From Umbilicaria muhlenbergii (Eukaryota > Ascomycota > Lecanoromycetes > Umbilicariales > Umbilicariaceae), in the NCBI GenBank assembly GCA_000611775.1, contig KK106984.1, positions 4,069,341-4,133,340 on the forward strand: DNA of 64,000 bases. The letters are read 5' to 3'. This document shows, in pieces, positions 33,017 through 42,882 of this stretch; positions within the stretch are counted from its first letter, which is position 1; each line of letters opens with the position of its first letter. A model generated the notes under the pieces. It saw only the letters and a program-made list of their open reading frames with translations, did no database searches and was not told where the DNA came from. The position numbers were made by a program, and so were the translations under genes.

Positions 33017-35041
33017 ATGGTCCTATCCGTCTTTCGCCCTTCCAAACCCAACACGCCCAGGCACCCAGAAGCACGTCGAAAATTGTTCCGTTCATCCTCA
33101 TCCTCATCTTCAGCATCGTCCACTCCACGCCTTCCGCGATGTCCAGGATCTCCGTCGTTCTTTGCTCTGCCTTCCAGTGTACATGCCCAATCTCCATCTG
33201 AGGTGGTCACGGAGGAGCCTGACCTTCGTGAACTCAATGACGCTCTCGTGGCGCTGGCGGCCATCTTCCCTGATGTGAAGCCGGAGGTGTTTCGGGAAAT
33301 GCTCAGCACGTTTGCTGAGGAAAGCCGGCTTCATGTAGTTGCGGAACAGCTACTGAAGCACAAAGCAAAGTGGGTCAAGGGGAGGTGGCGGGTTCCTGTA
33401 AAAGATGAGCCAGCGGGGCAGGCCACGAAAGAAGCAGACTCATCACCAGTTCGAGGCGGCGAGGGTAAGCTGTTGGTACCTGTGGAAGAAGAGTTTCGAA
33501 GAGAGGGCTACAAACGAGCTGCGAGGTTGGCTCTGTACCAAGAGTTTAGGGCACTGCCTAGAAGTACGGTCGATGGGGTGTTAGCAGAATGCAACTATTC
33601 GTATACCTTGGCCAGGCCAACGCTGCAACGACTGGCCGTGAAAAGCTGGAGGAACAGTCTCAGTACCTTTCTGTCCAAATGGAAGAAGTCCAACCAAGAA
33701 GGCTCTCAGGATCACTTCATGATTTCATGGGTGAGTACTGAGGGTTCCGAGGATGCGGCACCGATGCTACGGGCCACGGGTGATGAGGAGCTAGAATCGG
33801 AGCTTTCGAAAACTGTATTGGAGCCTATACTCAGGGCGCGAAGAAAGCAGCAGGAAGACAAAGATCTGAAGATGGCAACGGAGCTGAACGAGCAACAAGC
33901 CGAAGAATTCGAAGCACTGCACGAGTGCGAATGCTGCTTTACCGACACTACATTCGAGCAGATGGCCACATGCACCACCAACGGCCATGTGATCTGTTTC
34001 CGATGCCTTCGACATGCCGTCAACGAAGCGCTCTTCGGCCAAGGCTGGGGCAAAAACATTGACCACGAACATGGCCAAATTAAGTGCCTCGCCCCAATGC
34101 TCGAAGAGAGCTGCACCGGCCACATGCCGCAAAGCCTCGTGCAACGCGCGGTGGAACAACAAGACCGCAGTGGCGCCTCCCTCTGGCGCAAGCTCGAATC
34201 TCGTCTCGCAGACGAAGCCCTCCTCAAAGCCCAAGTCGCCCTCATCCGCTGTCCCTTCTGCACCTACGCCGAACTCGACTCCCTCTACCTCCCGCCCCAC
34301 ACCTCCAACCTCCGCCTCAACACGCACCACCCGGTCCGCCTCCTCCTCGCCCTCCTCCTCGCCTCCATCTTCCTCCCCTTCCTCCCCCTCTACACCTACC
34401 TCTCCCTCCTCCTCCCCACCCACCTCACCCCACCGCGTCTCCTCCTCTCCCACGCCCTCACCCGCCTCACCCGCCTGCACCACCTCCCCCTCCGCTTCGC
34501 CTGCCCCGCCCCCACCTGCCTCCGCGCCTCCTGCCTCACCTGCTCCAAACCCTGGCTCGACCCGCACACCTGCCACGAATCGTCCCGCCTCTCCCTGCGC
34601 ACCACCATCGAAGCCGCCCGCACCGCCGCGCTCAAACGCACCTGCCCCCGCTGCGGTCTGGGCTTCATCAAGGAAAGCGGATGTAATAAATTGACGTGCG
34701 TGTGCGGCTACATGATGTGCTATATCTGCCGGCGGGGGCTGGGTAAAGGCAGTGGTGGCAGTGCGGAGGGAGAGGGGTATAGGCATTTCTGTCAGCATTT
34801 CAGACCGCAGGGGGGGAGGTGTGCGGAGTGTGAGAGGTGTGATTTGTATCGCGAGGAGGATGAGGATGGGGTGGTGAGGCGGGCGGGGGAAAGGGCGGAG
34901 AGGGAGTGGAGGGAGAGGGAGGGGATGGTCGGGGTGGAGGGGTTGGGGGGGCAGGAAGGGGTGGGGTTGAGGGCGGGGTGGCAGAATTGGGGGATCCAGG
35001 ACTGGGTGGATTGGGTTGTTGAGATGGGCTTGGTTTGCTGA
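33017..35041 (+). CDS. RBR-type E3 ubiquitin ligase (RNF216/Triad3-like)
   Basis: Single-exon gene, 674 residues from the ATG at 33017. A Ser-rich start is followed by a CUE-like three-helix segment (residues about 70-115, with ALAAIFPDVKPEVFREML), which in this family can bind ubiquitin. RING1 begins at CECCFTDTTFEQMATC near residue 308 and includes HVICFRCLRHA. The in-between region includes IRCPFCTYAELDSL and, further on, CPAPTCLRASCLTCSKPW. RING2 is CPRCGLGFIKESGCNKLTC-VCG, with the likely catalytic cysteine in KLTC, then the zinc ligands of MMCYICRR. A hydrophobic Leu/Pro stretch (RLLLALLLASIFLPFLPLYT) sits inside the in-between region and may be a membrane segment, a feature I associate with the fungal relatives. 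A GTGAGT word in the frame near 33730 is ignored because the frame stays open. The gene shows an extreme change from C-rich to G-rich codons near 34690. Confidence 0.9.
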   Translation: MVLSVFRPSKPNTPRHPEARRKLFRSSSSSSSASSTPRLPRCPGSPSFFALPSSVHAQSPSEVVTEEPDLRELNDALVALAAIFPDVKPEVFREMLSTFAEESRLHVVAEQLLKHKAKWVKGRWRVPVKDEPAGQATKEADSSPVRGGEGKLLVPVEEEFRREGYKRAARLALYQEFRALPRSTVDGVLAECNYSYTLARPTLQRLAVKSWRNSLSTFLSKWKKSNQEGSQDHFMISWVSTEGSEDAAPMLRATGDEELESELSKTVLEPILRARRKQQEDKDLKMATELNEQQAEEFEALHECECCFTDTTFEQMATCTTNGHVICFRCLRHAVNEALFGQGWGKNIDHEHGQIKCLAPMLEESCTGHMPQSLVQRAVEQQDRSGASLWRKLESRLADEALLKAQVALIRCPFCTYAELDSLYLPPHTSNLRLNTHHPVRLLLALLLASIFLPFLPLYTYLSLLLPTHLTPPRLLLSHALTRLTRLHHLPLRFACPAPTCLRASCLTCSKPWLDPHTCHESSRLSLRTTIEAARTAALKRTCPRCGLGFIKESGCNKLTCVCGYMMCYICRRGLGKGSGGSAEGEGYRHFCQHFRPQGGRCAECERCDLYREEDEDGVVRRAGERAEREWREREGMVGVEGLGGQEGVGLRAGWQNWGIQDWVDWVVEMGLVC

Positions 35042-35957
35042 TTTGTGGCGTTGGCTGTACTGGCGTTATTGCTGTAGGGGATCGTGGGTGTGGCGGGTTG
35101 GGGATATATTGCGGCATGGGGACGGGGCGGAAGAACGGCGTATAGTGGATAACTGCACATTGTTTTGGGATAAGGGATTAACGAAGCCATGTGTGGGATG
35201 ACGTTACGACGTTATGTCCAGCATCCAAAGAAAAACGGAGCTTTATTATCTTTATTCTTCCTTTGGGTGCTGCTGCTTGCTGTACAAAGACAGAGATCAA
35301 GATCATGTGAAAGAACTAGTATCATGCACCTGTCGGAGCACATGTAAGACCTCTCTGCAATCATCTGGAGCGTATTAGCTAACACGGGAGCTTCGTTGTG
35401 CTCTCTTCGATCTAGCTAGGTCAAGATATCTCCTAGCTGAACCTCCTTGTGTCTGTTCCCCGCTCCCACGTAAAACGCCAGCTATGCGAAGCAAATAGGT
35501 ATCTGTAAAGCACATGCGATGCGATGCGGAGTGCACGGTCTTCACAATTCACCAGCCAAAGCCGACTTCCCTGCTACCATGCCACCATTCCAGCAACGCC
35601 AGCGCTAGATGTTCTGCAAAAACAGAATAGTTTGCCCATGAGCCGCGCCCAGTGTTTGCTAGCGTCTTCTTTAGTGGGCTCGACCGTAGTAAAGAACACA
35701 CATCGAACGATAATAGACTAACAGAAGACAGCAGCTATAAGAGTATGGCTGCAGGAATCGTAACAAAGGGCGTTCCTGGATACACTTCAACAGCCATCTA
35801 ATTGCGTTTAACAAAGATCTCTTCGGCCGAACTATCCTCGTAAATCGTAACGTTTCAGGCAGTAGAGCGGCCCAGGTGCCTGCAATCACATACGTGCGCG
35901 TTGACTGCCGCTCGGGTCCGAGGATCTGGAACAGCCACGAGAAGCTACAGTAGGACA
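35042..35957. other. Intergenic region between convergent genes, 0.9 kb
   Basis: Between the 3' ends of the RBR ligase and the Ecm11-domain gene. The first 100 bases keep the G-rich bias of the ligase gene. No coding content or RNA gene seen. Confidence 0.5.
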
Positions 35958-37673
35958 TCAAGCCTGCTTGCCACTTATAACGTCTTGTCCAGCCCTCTTC
36001 AGCCTATGCATATCCTTCTCCAACAACTCCCTCTTCGCCCTCACGCGCTCCTCGCGATTTGCAACTTCGTCCTCGTAAGCCATAGCGAGCTTCCTCTTAT
36101 CCTGTCTAGCGTCCTTGAACTTCTTGATGACATTGCTGAATTCTTCCACAATCATGTCTCCGCATTCTTCGTGCTCGTCTATCGTTAGGGACGAAAAGAA
36201 CCGTTGGCGTTTCTCGTCCCTCTCAGGGTCCGTTTTCAGTATCGAGGTGACGTGTTTGAGCTTCTCTGTGAGGGAAGCGTTCGAAACCTCGTTGGGAAGT
36301 ATATTTGGTAGAGCTCGAGGGTCGTGGTCGAAAGGCTCCTTCTTCAGCTCTTCGAAGCTCATCTCCGAAAGCTGCACGTTATCGTAGTCAAGCTGGAAAG
36401 AACGCTTTAGGGCTGGCATAGGCAGGTCTTCCTGCGAATTAGTTGCGTGATTGGCGAAAGGCTCAGCTGAATAGGAAGTAGCATAGTGATTTTCTCCAAG
36501 GTCACTAGCGTTGAAGATGCTGGACATAGTACGATCTTCTGGTTGCTCCAGCTGCGTGCTTGGGACGGTCGTGGGCCCACCGACCTTCCTTGAGACAGGT
36601 TTAGACCCTGTCAGCGAAGGAAAAGAGTCCCGCGGTAACACCTGTGATTGAGATCGTTGTTGTTTGTATCCTGTAGTCGCATTCGATAACCCTCTCTGCT
36701 GAAATAGCCCTTTATCATTCGGCAAGGGTTGGACGTGTCTCTCTTGAGTCGGGTGGCGCATCTTCTGCCCTGCAATGCCACTTGAGATAGGACGCTGTGG
36801 AACTAGGTTTTCACGAAGATATGATGGTGACTCTGCATAATCATCCTCGAGATTATCTGAGTGGTATGATGAAGCCATAGCGCGTACCTCATTGCCACCA
36901 TTTCTGACTGGCAGGCTTTGACGGCTTCCTAACGGTGCCGGACTCAATGGTAACGATGTCTTCCGACTAACGTTTCTCTGAACTTTGTGAAAAAGAGATG
37001 CAAATTCCTCATCATCTGCTGTGAGAGCCCTCTCTGCAACGCTCATATTGGTCAAGTTAACAGTATGGTTGCCGTCCTGAGACCCGTCTTCGAAGCCACT
37101 CTCATCGCCGCTTTCAACCCCCTCCTCGTCCTCGTCCGCTTCTACGTCCCTCCTTTCTTCTTCTCCCTCCTCCTCCTCGTCGACAAAAGGAATACCTTGC
37201 TCGGGATATTGCTGCTCTGCTCCATCAGTAATCGCTTGCGGTTGAATGCCATTCTCAGCTGCTCCTCGATGATCCTTTCCTATAGCGTCGTTTCCGTTGT
37301 GCTCTCCATATCCATACTGTGCGTAGTCGTAGGACTGACTTCTTGGCTGACTGCTCTTCAGATGTTCGTCCAAGGCTAAAGTTGTTGTGGAATCAAAGTC
37401 CTCAACATCGGTATCAAATGCACTGTGATGCTTTGGTTGGGACTGGGACTGGGACTGTTCCTGCTTGACTTCTAGTGGGGTGTTCGAGGGTTTGACACCT
37501 TTCCCAAAGCTTCCTCCATCACCTGAAGCCGTAGTAAATGCCGCGTTTTCGCGATTCAGCTTCACTGCCGGCGCTGGCATCCGTACCTGATCCGCAACCA
37601 GCTGACGACGACTTTTCATCGCTGTTGGTTGAGGCTCATTCGCTCTATTCACATAACTTGAAAGTCCCGCCAT
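35958..37673 (-). CDS. ECM11: Ecm11-domain protein
   Basis: Single-exon gene on the minus strand, 571 residues. The frame opens at a GTG at 37712, but the first ATG is at 37673 (MAGLSSYVNRANEPQ), which I take as the start. The first 400 residues are disordered, with Gln/Ser repeats and an acidic block (EEEEGEEERRDVEADEDEE). The C-terminal 150 residues carry the Ecm11 domain: LDYDNVQLSEMSFEELKKEP, then FFSSLTIDEHEECGDMIVEE, then a long charged helix with KKFKDARQDKRKLAMAYEDE. In budding yeast Ecm11 is a SUMO-modified protein needed with Gmc2 for synaptonemal complex assembly. In filamentous fungi the domain is found in proteins of unproven role, so a meiotic function is an inference. The conserved FFSSL...EECGD block is intact. 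Confidence 0.85.
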   Translation of the reverse strand: MAGLSSYVNRANEPQPTAMKSRRQLVADQVRMPAPAVKLNRENAAFTTASGDGGSFGKGVKPSNTPLEVKQEQSQSQSQPKHHSAFDTDVEDFDSTTTLALDEHLKSSQPRSQSYDYAQYGYGEHNGNDAIGKDHRGAAENGIQPQAITDGAEQQYPEQGIPFVDEEEEGEEERRDVEADEDEEGVESGDESGFEDGSQDGNHTVNLTNMSVAERALTADDEEFASLFHKVQRNVSRKTSLPLSPAPLGSRQSLPVRNGGNEVRAMASSYHSDNLEDDYAESPSYLRENLVPQRPISSGIAGQKMRHPTQERHVQPLPNDKGLFQQRGLSNATTGYKQQRSQSQVLPRDSFPSLTGSKPVSRKVGGPTTVPSTQLEQPEDRTMSSIFNASDLGENHYATSYSAEPFANHATNSQEDLPMPALKRSFQLDYDNVQLSEMSFEELKKEPFDHDPRALPNILPNEVSNASLTEKLKHVTSILKTDPERDEKRQRFFSSLTIDEHEECGDMIVEEFSNVIKKFKDARQDKRKLAMAYEDEVANREERVRAKRELLEKDMHRLKRAGQDVISGKQA

Positions 37674-38235
37674 CCTCCCGATAGCATCAAGCAAAGACGC
37701 CAGGTTATACACGTGTTACCAAAGATATGTTGGGGTCCTTAGCGAGACTAAAACACATGCAAAGAACGGAGGAGTAGGGCACATGAGCTCAGCCTGGAGG
37801 TAGACCAATACTTCAAAACACTGTGAGAGCTTCTTGTATCAAGTTGCGAGTTTCCCAGATGTTACGACAAAAAGAGTAGAGGTAAATGCCTTGTCCTGAA
37901 GTTATCTTCATAGATAGAGGGACACTGTTGCAAGGTTGTCTTATTCTGCCACACCAAGGTAGTCTTGTAGTCTCTTAGCGAAGATTGGGTAAGGTTTGAG
38001 ATAGGGCTGAGCTGCCAAATGATAGGGCGACGCTAGCAGCGTTCAGGACACGCGTTGCCCTCGTTGAGAATATCGAAACTGGAGCGTCGAAAGAGAGGCA
38101 CGTTCGCCATACGGAGTACAGCCAACTGCTCCGCTTCTATTCGAAGCACAGATCCCCCAACATAGGCGCCAGTACCCGTGCGCGAATCAGCACTGTCCCC
38201 GATCGGACTTTCTCCTGATACAACCTTCTTGAAGA
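37674..38235. other. Intergenic region between divergent genes
   Basis: Shared upstream region of the Ecm11-domain gene (minus) and the Yip1-family gene (plus). No distinctive motif or additional gene seen. Confidence 0.5.
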
Positions 38236-39292
38236 ATGGCGATGATGGCTAGCGGAACGTCAGGCAACCCTTACGACGACTACGATCACACCACGATTGA
38301 GCAAGATCTGATAGATCCAGACGATGGTGAGGAAGACGACCCAGATTCTTGCTAGCAAGGCTGAAGCTGTGTATAGCCAATCTCAACGACTTCGACGACC
38401 CCTTACAACCAACCTCGGATCGCGCGCCCTTGACCGGCAACATCCAATCCTCATCTCGTGGCAACCCTGTCAACCAGTCTTACCTTACCTCGTCTATACC
38501 CGGAGAGGATCGGCGCGCACCTACAAACACAATCGATGAGACGGTATGGGAGACCTTGTCGAGAGATCTGCTGGCTGTGTGGGAGAAGATGAAGCAGGTC
38601 CTGTGGCCTAAATATATTCTAGGGGGAATGTTACAAAGAGGCGGAGGCATTGGGGGTGCGGAGAGGGGCGAAGCAGAAGGTCTGGCAGGAGGCTTAAGGG
38701 GAATCGCTGGCAGATGGCCGGACGCCGATGTAGTGCTCCAGGGAGGAATGAGTGAAGGATTGAGGGATTGGGACCTATGGTATGACTCTTACTGGAAGGC
38801 GCCAAATATGGCGTGAGATGGTACTAACCATGTTGCCAGGGGCCCATTGATCTTTTGTCTACTGCTAAGTTTACTGCTTTCGATGAGCAAATCAGGCGAC
38901 CAGAAGAGTCTTGTCTTTTCCGGGGTCTTTGCTCTTGTCTGGATTGGAGAGGCCGTTGTAACAATGCAGATCAAACTTCTGGGAGGGAACATGTGAGTAG
39001 CCTCCGCCATACCCTGAGTTGCAGTGGCTGATTGTCTCTCAGCTCGTTTTTCCAGTCAGTATGCATCATCGGCTACACGTTATTTCCACTCGTCATCGCC
39101 GCTATGCTCAGCGCACTACATCTGCCCGCCATTGCTCGAATACCAGTCTATGTCGTATTGATCGGCTGGTCGCTCGCTGCTGGTGTTAGCATACTAGGGG
39201 GATCAGGAGTAGTGAGGAACCGTGTTGGCATCGCAGTATACCCGTTGTTTGTATTTTATGTGGGCCTGGGGTGCTTGTGTTTTATCAGCTAA
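38236..39292 (+). CDS. YIP4: Yip1-family Golgi membrane protein (YIPF6/Yip4-like)
   Basis: Exons 38236-38326, 38377-38779, 38840-38992 and 39043-39292 give 298 residues, with introns of 50, 60 and 50 bases. The N terminus is acidic (NPYDDYDHTTIEQDLIDPDD), followed by the family segment TIDETVWETLSRDLLAVWEK and VLWPKYILGG. After DWDLWGPLIFCLLLSLLLS the chain has five hydrophobic segments with short loops, ending at the C terminus inside the membrane region. The DLWGP motif, completed across intron 2, is the Yip1-domain signature. These proteins bind Ypt/Rab GTPases and act in ER-Golgi traffic. Similarity in layout to YIPF6 and yeast Yip4 is better than to Yip1 itself. A Met at the third codon is an alternative start. 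Confidence 0.9.
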
Positions 39293-40238
39293 GTTCGCTC
39301 ATGGAAGAGCGTGCTTCAGAGACGAATCGAAGCTGGTCTCGACAAGCTCCTGCGTAGACCCATGCGTCGATGAAGTGATCCGAAACACTATGGGTGCAAA
39401 TGCCGGCACGAAGGAGCCGTAATTGTCGTATGTCGGTAAGATGCACCAAACCTTGTAAAGCCAGAAGCTAAGACGAAAGACACACAGTGCATGCACCTTG
39501 AAGGAGTGAGTCAGTTCGGCGATAGAGTAGAGTATGTCAGGTGCTTGCAGGCACTGTAGAGCACTCTGGTCCTCTGGCCATGCTGCCGTGATGGCCGTCG
39601 ACGAGAGCTGATAAAGTCGCCTATTTGTCGGCCAAAAAGCTAAACAGCCGCCCCGCAATGAGCGCACCACCGCACTTCGGACCTATGAGCGGGACGGAGT
39701 TCAACATCACCACCAACAGACAATCTCTCGCCTCACCCGCCCCCTTGCAAAGCCTTGCACAGCCAACCCAACACGTGGATCTTGCTCCTCCTATCCGTAT
39801 CTAGACCCGGGTTGTCCATCTCATTCCTTTGCAGCTATCAAGGATCATCCAACGGCAGGCTGCAGCGCAGGAAATCATTCTATCTATCGCCAATTCGAGG
39901 TCGGCAATCGCCAGTGGCACTGGCTTGGGGCTCGACGCATGGGCGATACGGGATTCCGTCCTCATTAGCGAATCTACGGGACACGGCCCTAAGCATTACA
40001 CCTCACTTCTCGTCCTTTCCAGACAGACCTCGTGGCTAGAGCGACTACGCCAGCTGCACTGCCTGCTGCTTCCTTCTACAAGCCCCTTCAAGAACGCGGC
40101 ATGACTCCGGCAGGCTGCATCAAACGTTGACACTGGGATCCTTGACATTCGAATCCGATCGACGCTTTCGACACTTCTATCCTCTTTGTCCAGTCCGAGA
40201 AACGCAATCACGAACATCCACCAATTATATCGCACATC
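39293..40238. other. Intergenic region, 0.95 kb
   Basis: Between two plus-strand genes. Frames on both strands (for example 39755-40039) carry no recognisable content. It should hold the promoter of the Ran-binding gene. Confidence 0.45.
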
Positions 40239-42283
40239 ATGACACGAACTTCCCAGCGGCAAACCTCCCCTCAAGACCATGGCCTTCTTCAGCCATCAGA
40301 CATACAGAGCGACCTCCGACCCCAAAACACACCTGCAAATCGCCACGCGGATTCTGCGAGCGATAACGACGCAAGCGAACGACCCGTTCGAGAAAAGCTA
40401 AAGAAGACATCTATCGCTGCCATGCCAAAATATGGTATAATTCCAGCTCGCGACGACGCCGAAGGTGATGGAGATGACGTGATGACTTCACACAATCTCG
40501 AGGAGGGGCCTACGTTGGGTGAGGAAGGTGCTCAAGATGCTCAGGAGTCTCGTGGAAGACCTTCAAGGAAGCGATCCTTCGAAGATCTCAAGACGACAGA
40601 GAGTCACGAGATGGAGAACACTGCAGATAAGTCAAGCGGGCATACAAGGAAGAGGTCCAGGGACGTCAAAGTTGGAGAACCTTGGGAGGAGGGTGATGGA
40701 CGAACGGGTTCGTTGGGAGTATCTGTGGAAGAGCAGATGGAGGAGAAACATGACCATGAACTGTTGAGCGAATCTGCGGAGGGTAAAGCAACCGAGGAAG
40801 ATGGCACCCCGCCACTAAATGATGAGCCCGCCGACCATGTGATGCGAGAATCTGCTTTTAGCCCTAGAAAGAAGAGAAGCCGTGATAGATTCGAGGAAGA
40901 GATCGACCGCGAACAGAAGATCGCCGCCACAGAAGAAACTAGAGCACGGAAGAGATCGCAGGAAGAAGAAAGAGAGCAGGCAAGACCCATAGCTACGACA
41001 AGTGAAGAAACAGTCGAAGTAGAATCCTCAAACGGCCACCCAGTTTCCCCAAAAGAAACACTGGGCAGTTCGGAGAAGGATAGGGAGAATGAGGTAAATC
41101 TTCCAAAACCGTGCATCAGACTAATGCTAATTTGTCCTAGATGCCTTCTGCTGGCGGTTTCGCGAACACATCTGCAGTCTCTCCTTTCAGTGCACTTGCA
41201 GGGAGTAAATCTCCCGAACCATCAACACGTATTTTTGGCAACAACACATCGAAAGATCAACCACAAACATCTGCTTCCGCTTTTGCGTCCTCTGGATTTG
41301 CAGCCCTTTCCGGATCTGCAACATCACCTTTCGGAACACTAAACCCTTCTTCCACAACTTCTACCGTCAGTCCTTTTGGTGCCGTGAAGCCTGCTCAAGC
41401 ACCTCTGTCTGGGTTTGGGGGAGCCCCAGCCACAAAAACAGAGGCCACTAGCAGCGGCGGTTTCGGTGGAGCTCCCACCACGGCTACCAAGTCAGGATTT
41501 GGGTCTATCGGTACATCGAGCTCAGGCACTTCCGGCTTTGGTACACTCGGTGGTTCTGCTTTCGGTGGCGGATTTGGGGGTGGATTTGGTGGAGGAGCTA
41601 CACTCACTAGCTTTGCTGCGCCTAGCGGTGATGCGAAGCTTGGTGGTGGTGCTCCTACAAGAGCTTTTGGGACGAGAGGAGAAGATGAAGAGGATGAGGA
41701 TAACGAGGACGATGCTGAAGATGGTGAGGATGAATCGAAGGCAAATGGAGTCCAGAAACCAGATGCCAGGTTTCACCAGCAGGAGGGTACGTATGCATCT
41801 GCTGTACAAATCAATCCATAGGAGCTAATGTTTTATAGTCGAGACTGGAGAAGAAGGGGAAGAGACAATCTTTTCCTGCCGTGCTAAGCTCTTCCTATTC
41901 GATGGCAGAAACTGGAAAGAACGTGGTATTGGCCTCTTCAAGTTGAACGTGACAGAATCGGCTGCCGACAACGACGGGCCCCCCCGCAAAACAGCTCGAT
42001 TCATTATGCGGGCTCTGCAGGTCTTCAGGGTCATGCTCAACACACCGGTGTTCAAAGGAATGACCTTTGGCGGCGTTGGAGGCGAGGAGCAAAAGGGAAA
42101 ACAGATCAATTTCGCGGTATTGGAAGATGGCAGGCCTGTTCCATACATGCTTAGGGTAAGCAAATCAACGGAATTTGCGGGGCAGAATGCAAAGATCAAG
42201 CTGACAGGTTGTATCAGGTTGGCCACGAGGCAGATGCTAAGACGCTCATTAGAGAGGTCCGCGAGTTGCAGAAAAGTCTCTAA
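40239..42283 (+). CDS. Ran-binding domain protein with FG repeats (Yrb2/Hba1 type)
   Basis: Exons 40239-41093, 41141-41786, 41839-42155 and 42218-42283 give 627 residues. The first part is acidic and Lys/Arg-rich with several basic clusters (SPRKKRSRDRFEEE) that can act as nuclear signals. The middle is Ser/Gly-rich with nucleoporin-like FG repeats (SPFG, GFG, AFG, SGFGGAP). An acidic stretch (EDEEDEDNEDDAEDGEDE) precedes the Ran-binding domain, which starts at VETGEEGEETIFSCRAKLFL and contains the key WKERGIGLFKLN strand and ARFIMRALQVFRVMLN. This order matches yeast Yrb2 and fission yeast Hba1, nuclear cofactors of the exportin Crm1. Nup2 and Nup50 relatives share parts of it, but the short N terminus without an importin-binding motif favours Yrb2/Hba1. 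Splicing of the last intron ends the protein with IREVRELQKSL. Confidence 0.9.
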
Positions 42284-42882
42284 AATCTACCAAGTGTTTC
42301 ACACAATATCGAAGCAGAATCTTAGGTGCTCTGCGGCTAAGTGTCAAACTGACGAGTGTCGTCGTCTTTTTAGACCCATTGCATCATAGCATGTTGGAGC
42401 AGATCTTGAGTGTTGTTGGAGTTATAGACATGCATCTTTGGCACACATCATGTACGGCGCACACAGACTGCGATGCGATGGCCTCACCTGGGTGTCAATG
42501 AGGGTCACTTAAACACCCTATTCGATCTTGCTGCGGGTCTAGATGGGACAGTCCTGACTCCTTACCAGTCCATGATACCAGATCCACTTTCTGTTGATTA
42601 AGTACATAGTCAAGAACAGAACAGTTCACCTTGATCAATGCTGGTTATGCGTTGTAGAAGGGTAGGCCGTGTTATGGACATGCAGACCCTTTTTGCAATA
42701 GTATCTCACAGTCAAACTTCAATTTCAGGTCGGGCGGTCAGGAGACCACGCGAAACCACTTTACGTGTTCGCATCACCTCATGGCGTCATCGAAGCTTTG
42801 GTATCTCGATAACCCTACATCTTGAACGCTCATGCTTTGGCAGTCCAAATGCAGCGCCGAATCTCCTTCAACTTGATTGACC
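42284..42882. other. Intergenic region
   Basis: Between the Ran-binding gene and the Hrq1 gene, both on the plus strand. It should hold the Hrq1 promoter. Nothing else seen. Confidence 0.5.

Noticed and set aside
33725-33745. GTGAGT donor within the RBR ligase
   Set aside because: The frame continues without a stop and the sequence after it fits the family, so no intron is needed.
33791-34798. Long antisense frame (335 codons) opposite the RBR ligase
   Set aside because: It is a shadow of the C-rich and G-rich codon bias, with low-complexity Glu/Gly/Ala content and no domain. The plus-strand frame carries all RING cysteines.
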